Assembly: GCA_016195395.1 (NCBI GenBank)
Contig: JACPZR010000294.1
Coordinates: 1-15,586 of the forward strand
Reading direction: 5' to 3'
DNA: 15,586 bases
From: Spirochaetia bacterium
Lineage (GTDB): Bacteria; Spirochaetota; Leptospirae; Leptospirales; Leptonemataceae
Under the pieces are notes generated by a model, which saw only the letters and a list, made by a program, of their open reading frames with translations, was not told where the DNA came from and did no database searches. Positions 1-7,235 of this stretch are shown in pieces (position 1 is the stretch's first letter; the number at the start of each line of letters is the position of its first letter). A program made the position numbers and the translations under genes.

Positions 1-702
1 CTCCCCCCACTGGAAGATCATGCCGCTGGGCAGTTCCCAAATGTCCACGCCGCTCATGCTCTTTTTGTCAACTGTGCTGCGGCTCGCGGCGCCATGGGCG
101 GTTTCCAGCCGCTTTTTGACCATGGGTGTCTCAATGAAGGGCATGGAGACTTTCACATGATAAAGGAGGCCCTCTTCGGCGTCCTTTTCCTGCGCTGTCA
201 TTTCGTGGTTCGTAAGACGGGACACTTCCAGCGGCGTTTTGTAGAAGTTGTAGCGGTAGAGCACGTCGTTTCGTCGCACGAGGATGTAGACGTTACGCAC
301 TTCCATCAGGATTTCGACGCGCTCTTCGGCTGCCTGCGCGGTGGCCAGATTCTTCAGGCGGCTCTTGACCTGGGAGAATGTGGCTTTCCAAGGGCTGTCG
401 GCAAAACCCGCTCCGCCCTGGCTCTGCGGCTCTACGACCATCGAGGACGTGCCGCCCGACTTTTTGTCCGCCGGTTTATTGGGGTCGGTCTGCGCCAAGT
501 CCGGCAGACGGTCCGATGTCGGCTCTTTTGCGCGCTCGGGAAGGCGTCCGGGCTCCGATGAGAAATAATCTTCGCTGTTATCAGGACCCAGTGTGGAATC
601 CCTCTCTGTGCCTCCCAGAAGGACGCACGGGACAAGGATTGCGGTCAGAAGTGCGATTTTCTTCAGGGACAGGGGCGCAGCTATACGCGGTCTTTGAGCC
701 AT
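1..702 (-). CDS. Exported protein of unknown function, 3' end beyond the left edge
   Basis: The frame is open from an ATG at 702-700 to the left edge, giving 234 residues with no stop, so the C-terminus lies outside the window. A basic N-terminus is followed by a hydrophobic stretch at about residues 16-31, which looks like a signal peptide or signal anchor. A Cys at 26 sits in the context LVPC; proline just before the Cys and continued hydrophobicity after it make a lipoprotein less likely. Residues 33-105 are polar, charged and rich in Pro, Ser and Asp (probably disordered). After that comes a folded-looking domain with a helical stretch (about 106-150), a segment around RRNDVLYRYNFYKTPLEV, and near the end WELPSGMIFQWG. 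It is the last visible gene of the minus-strand envelope cluster, 18 bp after the preceding membrane-protein gene. I recognise no family. An exported location is well supported; function is unknown. Confidence 0.75.
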   Translation of the reverse strand, partial: MAQRPRIAAPLSLKKIALLTAILVPCVLLGGTERDSTLGPDNSEDYFSSEPGRLPERAKEPTSDRLPDLAQTDPNKPADKKSGGTSSMVVEPQSQGGAGFADSPWKATFSQVKSRLKNLATAQAAEERVEILMEVRNVYILVRRNDVLYRYNFYKTPLEVSRLTNHEMTAQEKDAEEGLLYHVKVSMPFIETPMVKKRLETAHGAASRSTVDKKSMSGVDIWELPSGMIFQWGE

Positions 703-720
703 ATCCTACCTATCGGCAGA

Positions 721-1305
721 TCAGGGCCGTTCCTCGCTCAAACCTGTGAGCCGGAAAAACGCGTATCCCAGGCAGACCAGTGCATTGACCAGGGAGAAGA
801 GAAAGTTCATTTCGTGGAAAACGCCCCACACAGCAATGTTAATAGAAGCCAAGCCCACCGACAGCCCAAAAAAGAACGGAACCTCAGTGTCCACGATCCG
901 GAAAAGGAGGCTGTCCGGTCCGCCGCGGCCCACGGCCATGTCTTTCAGCGACGGCCAGACAACATGCAGGATCATCAAAAAGAGCGCCGACTGAAAGAAA
1001 TAGTTGGGAATTTGAGCGCTCGCATGATCCGGGTGCGGGGGGGCCGCCGGAGAGACAAGGCCGCCAAAAAGCGTGAGGAGCCATGCTGCGCCGATCCCGC
1101 AGGCAAGGCTGCCAAAGTTCAGGGCAGGGTTGCCGTGCTGCGTGGTTAAGCGCTGGATCTGGTCCATGATTATCCGGACAAAGTCCAGGAGCTCGTCGCG
1201 GGTGTACTGCTCCTGTGAACGAAAGAGATTGGCCCAATAGTTCAGGACTAATACGATTCCGGCGAAGATGGAAAAAAGAATCACCCAGACGATGATTTCC
1301 AGCAT
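721..1305 (-). CDS. Multi-pass inner-membrane protein, unknown function
   Basis: A 194-residue protein with an ATG start and TGA stop. Hydrophobic segments lie at about residues 3-23, 64-86, 102-120, 144-163 and 167-188, suggesting four or five membrane helices. A polar, probably helical stretch (about 28-60) follows the first helix, and a Pro/His-containing loop (about 86-100) lies between the second and third. There is no cleavable signal peptide and no recognisable catalytic or transport motif. It lies 62 bp after the upstream exported-protein gene and 18 bp before the partial exported-protein gene, all on one strand, so co-transcription is likely. It may partner those exported proteins at the membrane, but that is inference from position only. 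Membrane nature is clear; family not recognised. Confidence 0.7.
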   Translation of the reverse strand: MLEIIVWVILFSIFAGIVLVLNYWANLFRSQEQYTRDELLDFVRIIMDQIQRLTTQHGNPALNFGSLACGIGAAWLLTLFGGLVSPAAPPHPDHASAQIPNYFFQSALFLMILHVVWPSLKDMAVGRGGPDSLLFRIVDTEVPFFFGLSVGLASINIAVWGVFHEMNFLFSLVNALVCLGYAFFRLTGLSEERP

Positions 1306-1367
1306 GGTGTGTACTGTTTCGGCACGATCACGTCAGGCGGCAATGAAAAAAGGCCTGCATGCCGCGG

Positions 1368-2108
1368 CTAGAGGACGGGTTTGAATCGCTCCAAGGGGTC
1401 CGGGGCCGTACGCTCTACCTGCAGGTCGCGGATTTCCACGTCGTCTGACGTCTCGCGGCGGATGCGGGCAATGCGTGGTCCGGGCGGGCCGCTCCACGAT
1501 TCAAAGATCGTTTCCACTCCCTGCACGAGGATTCCTTTCCTCCACGTCTTCCAGTGAACCGGCAGGCCCGACTTGTCCGTGATGATGAGCACTGTTTCGC
1601 TGCCCCCCGCGCGCCGCACAAGCAGGGCCTGTTCCCCGATCTTTTCCAAGCTGTGGCCGGGACCGGACAAGTCGCTCCACGGGAAGATGAGAGATAGGTC
1701 CACCACCATAACGCCCACAAAGGCCGCGTTGATTTCGCGGACCTGGGCCGGGTCAAGCGGGGTCTGGTCCGCCCAAAAAGCCACGGTGCGCACAGGCCGC
1801 ATGGTCTCATCCAGCCGCCACAGAATTCTCACTCTGCGGGAGTCCTTCGTGACAACGGCCTCCACAAGCCGGTGCGTACGGTCCCAGAAGTAGGAACGGT
1901 CCGCCGGCTGTACAGAAAAGGAAATGGTTCCAGTGGAGCGCCACTCTTCCACGCCCACGGCCGACTCGATCTTCAGAGCCAGCTGGCGTGCTTCCGGACC
2001 CGGCTCACCTTTGGGGATGTCGCGGCGCGCGGAGAAGAGCGCAGCCAACGTCAAAAGCGCTGCCATAGAGGCAAGACCCACGAGAACGAAGACAAAGAAT
2101 TTTTTCAT
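1368..2108 (-). CDS. Exported single-anchor protein, unknown function
   Basis: A 246-residue protein with an ATG start and TAG stop. It begins MKKFF followed by a hydrophobic segment (about residues 4-26) and a charged SARRD turn, consistent with an uncleaved signal anchor or a signal peptide; no lipobox Cys is present. The remaining roughly 215 residues lack membrane helices and alternate short polar and hydrophobic runs as in a beta-rich periplasmic domain. The stretch around VEEWRSTGTISFSV and SYFWDRTHR, followed by repeated strands ending near FESWSGPPGPRI, resembles in style the LolA/LppX-like or DUF4292-like sheet proteins of the periplasm. That is a fold-level impression, not a family assignment. 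It lies between the small unknown gene (34 bp upstream) and the membrane-protein gene, within the minus-strand envelope cluster. Confidence 0.7.
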   Translation of the reverse strand: MKKFFVFVLVGLASMAALLTLAALFSARRDIPKGEPGPEARQLALKIESAVGVEEWRSTGTISFSVQPADRSYFWDRTHRLVEAVVTKDSRRVRILWRLDETMRPVRTVAFWADQTPLDPAQVREINAAFVGVMVVDLSLIFPWSDLSGPGHSLEKIGEQALLVRRAGGSETVLIITDKSGLPVHWKTWRKGILVQGVETIFESWSGPPGPRIARIRRETSDDVEIRDLQVERTAPDPLERFKPVL

Positions 2109-2142
2109 GAAAAGGAACCAGGGGATGTGGTACTATGACCAA

Positions 2143-2433
2143 TTACAGGATGCCGACTTCCGCGCGCTCCTCATATTCGTTCCAGACCGTCACGAGTGAG
2201 TCTACGGCATCTTGAAGGGGAACAGGAGCGCTGCCTGCGAGGCCCGCGAAGCTGATGTAGGCCGTCCCGTCGCTTTCAGTCACTTGAATATCTGGGAGCA
2301 GGCGGATGGCGTTTATGATGAGGTCGCGCGCTGTTTGATGAGACAGGCGGCCGTCCTCTTCTGAAATGGCGGAGAGCCCGCTGTGGAGTTTTGCTGCGAT
2401 AATGAGTGCTGCTGCGCGGGGGTCCGCTTTCAC
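2143..2433 (-). CDS. Small protein of unknown function
   Basis: The reading frame ends at TAA (2143-2145). Two GTG starts are possible. The one at 2433 overlaps the stop of the lipoprotein gene as GTGA and has an AGG eight bases upstream. The one at 2442 adds three residues. I prefer 2433 (96 residues) because of spacing and the translational-coupling layout. The protein is soluble-looking, with no signal peptide or membrane segment. A helical N-terminal half is rich in Ala, Leu and Ile (AALIIAAKLHSGL, then a charged turn and ARDLIINAIRLL); then comes a short strand region (GTAYISFAGL) and a C-terminal helix (about 75-92). No family recognised. The overlap with the lipoprotein gene suggests that the two are translated together. 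Confidence 0.55.
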   Translation of the reverse strand: MKADPRAAALIIAAKLHSGLSAISEEDGRLSHQTARDLIINAIRLLPDIQVTESDGTAYISFAGLAGSAPVPLQDAVDSLVTVWNEYEERAEVGIL

Positions 2434-3041
2434 CGCACGCACCTGACGTAACCAATGCCGTTGTACTTGTTGAATACGTCCAGTGTTCCAAAGGTGCTGT
2501 CCGCAAAGTAGACGACTTTGGCTTCTTTGCCTGTGGATTCTGCTGAGTTCTGCGTGCCGGACCAGAAGGGTTTGTCATCCGGGGTCTGCGGGAATACTTT
2601 GATGAAGCTGTCCCGCTTCATGAGGGCGGCATAGGCGCCCAGTTCATAAATGGTGGGGACGCGCCAGCCTGTTCCTGCGAGACTCAGAGTATTGCATGCC
2701 TTGAAGACTTCGCTGGGGTCAATGGCTTCAAGGGAAGTGCCGGTACATGTGGCTACACCTTCCAGCTCTTTGGGGCAGTATGAGTACGACTTGGCTCCGT
2801 AGGTGGTGGATGCTCCGGTGCCTGTGCAGTTATTGAGGGTAGCGCTCCAGACCTGGCCCACAGAACATTTGGCCCATGTCAGGCCGGTGGAATCCTTGAC
2901 TGTCCCGTTGTTCTGGTCCGTAAAAGCGCCGCCGCCCAAGAGGGCCGTGGTCCACACATCCGTATTGTCTTCTTTCTTGCAGGAGGATACAGCGATCGCT
3001 GCCAGAACTGCCAGAAGGACGATATTCAAGTGCCTTTTCAT
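2430..3041 (-). CDS. Lipoprotein with DUF1566 (Lcl C-terminal) domain
   Basis: The ATG at 3041 begins MKRHLNIVLLAVLAAIAVSSC, a textbook lipoprotein signal peptide with lipidated Cys at residue 21; the frame stays open upstream, but a start there would bury this signal. The mature 183 residues match the DUF1566/Lcl_C pattern: FTDQNNGTVKDSTGLTWAKCS (residues 40-60), GWRVPTIYEL (125-134), FWSGT (159-163) and the terminal YVRCVR. The mature protein has six further Cys residues (59, 72, 89, 99, 116, 201), which could form disulphides outside the cytoplasm. Members of this domain family are often surface or periplasmic lipoproteins; several leptospiral ones have been studied as matrix-binding adhesins, but no such role can be read from this sequence. 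The gene lies 158 bp downstream of lipA and probably starts the envelope-protein operon. Confidence 0.85.
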   Translation of the reverse strand: MKRHLNIVLLAVLAAIAVSSCKKEDNTDVWTTALLGGGAFTDQNNGTVKDSTGLTWAKCSVGQVWSATLNNCTGTGASTTYGAKSYSYCPKELEGVATCTGTSLEAIDPSEVFKACNTLSLAGTGWRVPTIYELGAYAALMKRDSFIKVFPQTPDDKPFWSGTQNSAESTGKEAKVVYFADSTFGTLDVFNKYNGIGYVRCVR

Positions 3042-3058
3042 ACCAACAAAACCCGCCC

Positions 3059-3072
3059 CGCGGCTTCCCGCG
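3059..3072 (-). other. GC hairpin in the leader of the DUF1566 lipoprotein gene
   Basis: A perfect 5-bp stem (CGCGG/CCGCG) closes a four-base GAAG loop on the minus strand. It begins 18 bases upstream of the lipoprotein ATG. No run of T immediately follows, so it is not a usual intrinsic terminator. It could affect mRNA stability or ribosome access for the lipoprotein gene, or be chance in GC-rich DNA. Confidence 0.3.
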
Positions 3073-3199
3073 ATCCCCAAAGAATCCTCAGAATGAAGGA
3101 CGGCAGACTGACCCGCGCGTTCAAGCTTTTTTCCAAGGTCGGGGAGCTTATCCAATGTACAGACGACCGGGACTGCGGAATCGTTCACCTTTGGCCCGA

Positions 3200-4102
3200 T
3201 CAGCCTGCGGAATTTTTAACTAAATCGGCAGAGTTGCCGGCGTGATACGACGATCGGACTAGAGGGCCCGCCTCAACGTGTCTGAACCCTAGGCCATAGG
3301 CAAAGGCCTTCAGGCTCTCAAACTCCCGAGGATCGGCATATCTGGCCAAAGGAGCATGGGCCGGCGTGGGTTGCAGGTACTGGCCGATGGTGAGCATCAC
3401 AACACCGTTCTCGTGCAGGTCGCGGATGACGTTTTCCACTTCCTGCGTCGTTTCACCGAGCCCCAGAATGATTCCGCTTTTGGTCAAAAATCCCTTCTCA
3501 CGGGACAGTCGGAGAACGGTGAGGGAGTGCTCGTAATTGGACTGGGGACAGATCGCCTTGTAAAGCGACGGGACGGTTTCCACGTTGTGGTTGATGATAT
3601 GAGGTTTGGCAGCCCAGATCCGCTCCAAGTTTTCCACACGCGCCTTGAAGTCCGGAATGAGCACTTCCACCTGGAGTTTGGGAAGCTCGGTCCGGAGGGC
3701 GTGAATGGCCTCTGCAAAGTGAGTGGAACCGCAGTCCTTCAAGTCGTCCCGATCCACCGAAGTTACCACTACATGCCGCAGATTCATAGACCGCGCCGCT
3801 TCCACAAGGCGACGGGGTTCCTCCGGGTCCAAGGGCTGCGGTCGCGCCGTCTGAATATTACAGAAACCGCAGCGCCGTGTGCATCGCTCCCCCATGATCA
3901 TGAAGGTGGCGGTGCCCTGGCCCCAGCAGTGCCCCAGATTGGGGCAGGAGGCCTCTTGGCAGACGGTGACCAATTTCTGGTCCGCAAGCGTGGCTTTGAC
4001 GTGCTGGGCCTGGTGATCTGCCACGCCGGTTTCCGTGGCGAACTTGAGCCGGACCTTCATCCATTCGGGGGGAGGGGGCGCTTTTTCAACCGGATACTGC
4101 AC
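3200..4102 (-). CDS. lipA: Lipoyl synthase (radical SAM)
   Basis: LipA inserts two sulfur atoms at C6 and C8 of octanoyl groups on lipoyl-domain proteins such as pyruvate dehydrogenase E2 and glycine cleavage H, in the cytoplasm. The 300-residue protein carries all family hallmarks: the auxiliary-cluster motif CX4CX5C (C48, C53, C59, followed by a GTATFMIMG stretch), the radical SAM motif CX3CX2C (C74, C78, C81), an intact core, and the C-terminal RSSY (283-286), whose serine ligates the auxiliary cluster. Length is normal for the family. The start is GTG at 4102, placing a short leader before the conserved PEWMKVRL. An in-frame ATG (4060) falls inside that conserved motif and is less likely. 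No strong Shine-Dalgarno is visible. No lipB lies in the window. It is divergent from the Spinster-like MFS gene. Confidence 0.97.
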   Translation of the reverse strand: MQYPVEKAPPPPEWMKVRLKFATETGVADHQAQHVKATLADQKLVTVCQEASCPNLGHCWGQGTATFMIMGERCTRRCGFCNIQTARPQPLDPEEPRRLVEAARSMNLRHVVVTSVDRDDLKDCGSTHFAEAIHALRTELPKLQVEVLIPDFKARVENLERIWAAKPHIINHNVETVPSLYKAICPQSNYEHSLTVLRLSREKGFLTKSGIILGLGETTQEVENVIRDLHENGVVMLTIGQYLQPTPAHAPLARYADPREFESLKAFAYGLGFRHVEAGPLVRSSYHAGNSADLVKNSAG

Positions 4103-4113
4103 CGCACAAAGTT

Positions 4114-4119
4114 ATTCTA
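4114..4119 (-). promoter_or_regulatory. Possible -10 element for lipA
   Basis: Within the 97-bp divergent gap, TAGAAT on the minus strand matches the sigma-70 -10 consensus at five of six positions. It ends 11 bases before the lipA GTG, so a transcript from it would have a very short leader. No convincing -35 box lies at 16-18 bp. On the plus strand I see no clear promoter for the MFS gene in the same gap. Confidence 0.25.
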
Positions 4120-4199
4120 CAGCAGGTGTTCCAACAACTCCTTTTTCGCTGGGTTTGTGCTTGCCTCCGGGTTGGTCCATCGCCCCATTGCGGCCACAT

Positions 4200-5897
4200 A
4201 TGAGCGCCTTTGCAAAAATCGGTCTTTCAGAACTCGACGCCCGTTCCGGCAGAGAAAAAGCCACCTTCATCCTCTTGGTGGTTATGACCGTCTTCCTGTT
4301 CATGGACCAGAATCTGACAGCCCCCAACCTGTCCGCGATCGGGGAAGATCTGGTGATCAAAAAAACGGAAGTGGAAGCAAAGCTTGCCGCTTCCGACACC
4401 ACATACAAAGGCCTTGTAGCGGAGCGCGAAAAACATCGCGCCTCGATCAATGACTTCGAGAAGCGACTGGCGGATTTGAAGAAATCGGTCACGGCAGAAA
4501 AGCCCGGAATTGAAAAGGATCACGGCGCCTATGTGAAAGCTATGATCACGGCCGCGAGCGCCTCGTGGTCCCAGGATGACGCTGCACGTTATGCGGCCGC
4601 CGGAAGAACACAGGAAAAGATCGACGAGGTGGTGACGGCGGCGTTCAATTCTTACTGCGATAAGATCGCGGGTCATGCGTCGCTTTGGTTCTGGCTCTTG
4701 GGCGGGGGCGTTGCGCTTTTTGTAGGATATCTGACAGACAAATTTCCTCGGAAGCTCCTCCTCTTTGCAACCATCATCGTAGGCGAAATTCCCTGCTTTC
4801 TGACGGGCCTTGTGCGCACAGAAGGCGAGTTCATTGCCATGCGGGCTCTCACGGGCATCGGCATTGGCGCGGTTCTTCCTTTGACCTATTCACTCTTGGG
4901 TGACTTGTTCAGCGCCAAAAGTCGTCCCAGCGCCGTAGCCTGGGTGGGTCTTGCGATGGGATTTGGAATCGCGGGTGGACAGCTCTTTGCGGGATTTGCC
5001 GGACCCAATCCTGAAATGGGATGGCGTTATCCGTTTATGGCGGTTGCCATCCCCAACCTTCTCTTTGCCTTTATTTTTCTCTTTGTGGGAAAAGAGCCGG
5101 CACGCGGTTCGGGTGAAGGCGAACTCCAGAGCGCCTTGGCCGCCGGCGCGGAATACGAGGAGCGGATCAGCCTCTCTGACTTCAAAAAGATCTTCTCCAA
5201 TAAAACCAACGTTCTGGTCTTTCTGCAGGGAATTCCGGGTACCGTGCCCTGGGGCTTCTTCTTCACGTTCATGGTGGACTTTTACCATTCCAACAAAGGA
5301 TACTCCGTTCCGGACGCCACACTGCTCGTCACGATATTTGGCGGAGGGGCCATCCTCGGCGGATTCTTTGGCGGACTCATTGGAAACAAACTCTACAACA
5401 AAAATCCACGTTATCTACCCGCTCTCTGCGCCGTTACCACGCTCGGCGGCATGATTCCAATTTTCTTTATCGTGAATTGGAAAACCGCTGATGTTACGGT
5501 CTGGGAAACCGCGCTCCACCTCCTGGGCGGCCTCCATATCACGGACTTCAAGGAACTGCTCACGCCCATTTTGATTGGCTTTGTAGGCGGCGGAATTGTG
5601 ACGGTGACGGGGGGGAACGTGAAGGCTGTGCTCATGGACGTGAACGTACCGGAAAACCGCGGCACAATATTTTCCATCTTCAACCTGACGGACGACCTGG
5701 GCAAGGGTCTTGGGCCTTTTGTGATTGGGAGCGTGCTGTCCGTGCTCTTTGGCCGGGTGCTTGCCTACAACATTGCCATAAGTATGTGGATCTTCTGCGG
5801 CGTGATCTGGATATTCTTGATCAAGATCTTCCCTAAAGATGAGGAAGCCCTCAAACATACACTTGCACAGCGCGCACAGGGACTGCGCAAAGCGTAG
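4200..5897 (+). CDS. Spinster-like MFS transporter with large TM1-TM2 insertion
   Basis: A 565-residue major facilitator superfamily protein. The ATG at 4200 gives a short cytoplasmic N-terminus before TM1 (about residues 20-45); the frame stays open upstream but runs into lipA on the other strand. The MFS signature A occurs between TM2 and TM3 (GYLTDKFPRK, 176-185). RALTGIGIGAVLPLTYSLLGDLF, the SRPSAVAW segment, GWRYPFM and, in the second half, IPGTVPWGFFFTFMVDF resemble bacterial Spinster-like proteins. The substrate is unknown. Unusually, residues about 51-158 form a polar, charged helical stretch (heptad-like around 55-100) between TM1 and TM2, which topology places in the periplasm. A typical MFS has only a short loop there. 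The gene stands 18 bp before coaD on the same strand, so co-transcription is likely. No clear Shine-Dalgarno precedes the ATG. Confidence 0.88.
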   Translation: MSAFAKIGLSELDARSGREKATFILLVVMTVFLFMDQNLTAPNLSAIGEDLVIKKTEVEAKLAASDTTYKGLVAEREKHRASINDFEKRLADLKKSVTAEKPGIEKDHGAYVKAMITAASASWSQDDAARYAAAGRTQEKIDEVVTAAFNSYCDKIAGHASLWFWLLGGGVALFVGYLTDKFPRKLLLFATIIVGEIPCFLTGLVRTEGEFIAMRALTGIGIGAVLPLTYSLLGDLFSAKSRPSAVAWVGLAMGFGIAGGQLFAGFAGPNPEMGWRYPFMAVAIPNLLFAFIFLFVGKEPARGSGEGELQSALAAGAEYEERISLSDFKKIFSNKTNVLVFLQGIPGTVPWGFFFTFMVDFYHSNKGYSVPDATLLVTIFGGGAILGGFFGGLIGNKLYNKNPRYLPALCAVTTLGGMIPIFFIVNWKTADVTVWETALHLLGGLHITDFKELLTPILIGFVGGGIVTVTGGNVKAVLMDVNVPENRGTIFSIFNLTDDLGKGLGPFVIGSVLSVLFGRVLAYNIAISMWIFCGVIWIFLIKIFPKDEEALKHTLAQRAQGLRKA

Positions 5898-5904
5898 CAG
5901 GAAC

Positions 5905-5909
5905 AGGAG
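5905..5909 (+). promoter_or_regulatory. Shine-Dalgarno fixing the coaD TTG start
   Basis: AGGAG lies six bases before the TTG at 5916. The peptide starting there reads [12 protein letters not shown], matching the expected N-terminus of the family, so the rare TTG start is well supported. Confidence 0.75.
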
Positions 5910-5915
5910 AACCAC

Positions 5916-6407
5916 TTGAGAACCGCCATCTATCCCGGATCCTTTGATCCCTTTACCAACGGCCACTTCGACATCGTAGAGCGGGCGCGGCTCTTGTTTG
6001 ACCGGCTGATTGTTGCGGTGGCCGCAAACTCATCCAAATCCAAGACGGGTTTGTTCACAATCGAGGAGCGCACGGAGATTCTGCGCGAGGTCCTGAAAGG
6101 CAAGGCTAACGTTGAGGTATCCACCTTTCAAGGCCTGCTCGTGGATTTCGCTAAAAAAGAGAATGCCTCAACCATTGTGAGGGGCCTCCGCGCCGTTACG
6201 GATTTTGATTACGAATATGCAGTCTACCAGATCAACCGGGACCTGAACCCGTCGGTGGAGACGGTGTTTTTGTTGGCCAGCAAAGAGTATTCATTTCTCT
6301 CGAGCACCATCATCAAAGAGGTGGCACGTTACGGCAAAGCGCCGCGCGAGCATGTGCCCGGGCCGGTCTGTGACGCTCTTCTGAAAAAGTTCGGCTACGC
6401 GGTGTGA
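5916..6407 (+). CDS. coaD: Phosphopantetheine adenylyltransferase
   Basis: CoaD transfers AMP from ATP to 4'-phosphopantetheine, making dephospho-CoA, the penultimate step of coenzyme A synthesis in the cytoplasm. The 163-residue protein has the normal family length. It shows the nucleotidyltransferase T/HxGH motif as TNGH (residues 14-17) after YPGSFDPF, the [15 protein letters not shown] segment (about 87-101) with the substrate-binding arginines, and the ISST-like motif [14 protein letters not shown] (127-140). Translation begins at TTG, backed by AGGAG six bases upstream. The gene is 18 bp after the MFS gene and its stop is only 3 bp before the RDD gene, so this housekeeping enzyme is probably transcribed with the membrane-machine block. 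No other CoA gene is near. Confidence 0.96.
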   Translation: MRTAIYPGSFDPFTNGHFDIVERARLLFDRLIVAVAANSSKSKTGLFTIEERTEILREVLKGKANVEVSTFQGLLVDFAKKENASTIVRGLRAVTDFDYEYAVYQINRDLNPSVETVFLLASKEYSFLSSTIIKEVARYGKAPREHVPGPVCDALLKKFGYAV

Positions 6408-6410
6408 ATA

Positions 6411-7235
6411 GTGCTCGATACGGTCTATGAAGTGTCTGTGCCGGAATACGTCGTGTTCCGGTTCCGGACAGCGGGCCCAGCGGCGCGCTTTCTGGCAGTG
6501 CTCGTGGATCATCTGGCCATTCTTGCGCTTATTGCCATGAGTCTGGTTCTCTTTGGAATTCTCTCCATCACAGCCATTTTCGTGGGGAAAGACGCATCGG
6601 GTGTGGCGGTCTTTATCCTTTTTATCATGTTCTTCCTTATCTATTGGTTCTATTTCTTTGTCTTTGAGTGGCTGAACCGCGGCCGGACCCCCGGCAAAAT
6701 GCTTCTGGGCCTCCGCGTTGTCTCTGAGGATGGAACGTCGCTTGACGTTATCCAAGTAATGATTCGAAATCTCCTTCGCGTGGCGGACATGTTTCCGTTT
6801 GTGTTTGTGGGATGGCTCTTTTTTTTGCCGTCGTACGGAACCGGTTTTGTTGCGCTCCTAAGTGGTCCGGGTTTCAGGCGCTTAGGCGACTTGGCGGCGG
6901 GGACGCTTGTTGTCAGAGAGGGCGACCAGCGTCTGGAACTCCCGGAGCCTGTGTTAGATCCGCGCATCGATTGGATCGCGGAACGCCTCCAGATGCGGCT
7001 TCTCCCTTCTCCCACGCTTGTGCAGTCGATCAGTGATTTTGTCCAGTCGCGCTCACGGTTGTCGCCGGCGCGGCGCCAGGAAATGGCCGGGCGCGTGGAA
7101 AGCCGCATCCGTCATTACTTCAGAGCGGAATCGCTCGATTGCAACGCCGAGGAACTGCTTATGGCGGTCCACTCGTACCTGTTCCGACTTCCGGATAAGG
7201 CGCGCGCGTCAATGGCGATGGCGGGCGGCAGATGA
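6411..7235 (+). CDS. RDD-family membrane protein with C-terminal helical extension
   Basis: A 274-residue protein starting at GTG, 3 bp after the coaD stop; no other start fits the conserved N-terminus. The RDD domain (about residues 20-170) has the family Arg and Asp in the first helix (R26, D33), two further hydrophobic segments (about 66-87 and 127-152), the W..RGRTPGKMLLGLRVV motif (87-104) and RRLGDLAAGTLVV (156-168). RDD proteins are small polytopic membrane proteins; their function is uncertain, and some have been proposed to exchange ions. The extra roughly 100 residues after 170 look helical, charged and cytoplasmic (SRSRLSPARRQEMAGRVESR), which is also seen in RDD proteins encoded next to MoxR. 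It overlaps the SpoIIM gene by 4 nt (ATGA). Confidence 0.85.
   Translation: MLDTVYEVSVPEYVVFRFRTAGPAARFLAVLVDHLAILALIAMSLVLFGILSITAIFVGKDASGVAVFILFIMFFLIYWFYFFVFEWLNRGRTPGKMLLGLRVVSEDGTSLDVIQVMIRNLLRVADMFPFVFVGWLFFLPSYGTGFVALLSGPGFRRLGDLAAGTLVVREGDQRLELPEPVLDPRIDWIAERLQMRLLPSPTLVQSISDFVQSRSRLSPARRQEMAGRVESRIRHYFRAESLDCNAEELLMAVHSYLFRLPDKARASMAMAGGR

Noticed and set aside
623..640. Lipobox in the partial exported protein (ILVPC)
   Set aside because: Pro precedes the Cys and the hydrophobic run continues past it, so a lipoprotein call is not supported.
94..749. Plus-strand open frames opposite the partial exported-protein gene
   Set aside because: The minus-strand frame is open without a stop through the whole stretch, begins with a signal peptide and fits the neighbouring gene spacing; the plus-strand frames do not.
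1337..1365. Possible terminator between the two minus-strand membrane-protein genes
   Set aside because: A 6-bp stem encloses a 17-base loop and the T run lies inside the loop, not after the stem, so it does not form a normal intrinsic terminator.
3042..3188. N-terminal extension of the DUF1566 lipoprotein (49 residues)
   Set aside because: It would bury a textbook lipoprotein signal peptide that begins at 3041.
4035..4199. N-terminal extension of the Spinster-like MFS protein
   Set aside because: It overlaps lipA on the opposite strand and adds low-complexity sequence before the natural cytoplasmic N-terminus.
3356..4453. Long plus-strand open frame (365 codons) opposite lipA
   Set aside because: It lies antisense to the clearly conserved lipA and enters the MFS gene in another frame; its translation is arginine/histidine/glycine-rich with no family pattern, as expected of a shadow frame in GC-rich DNA.
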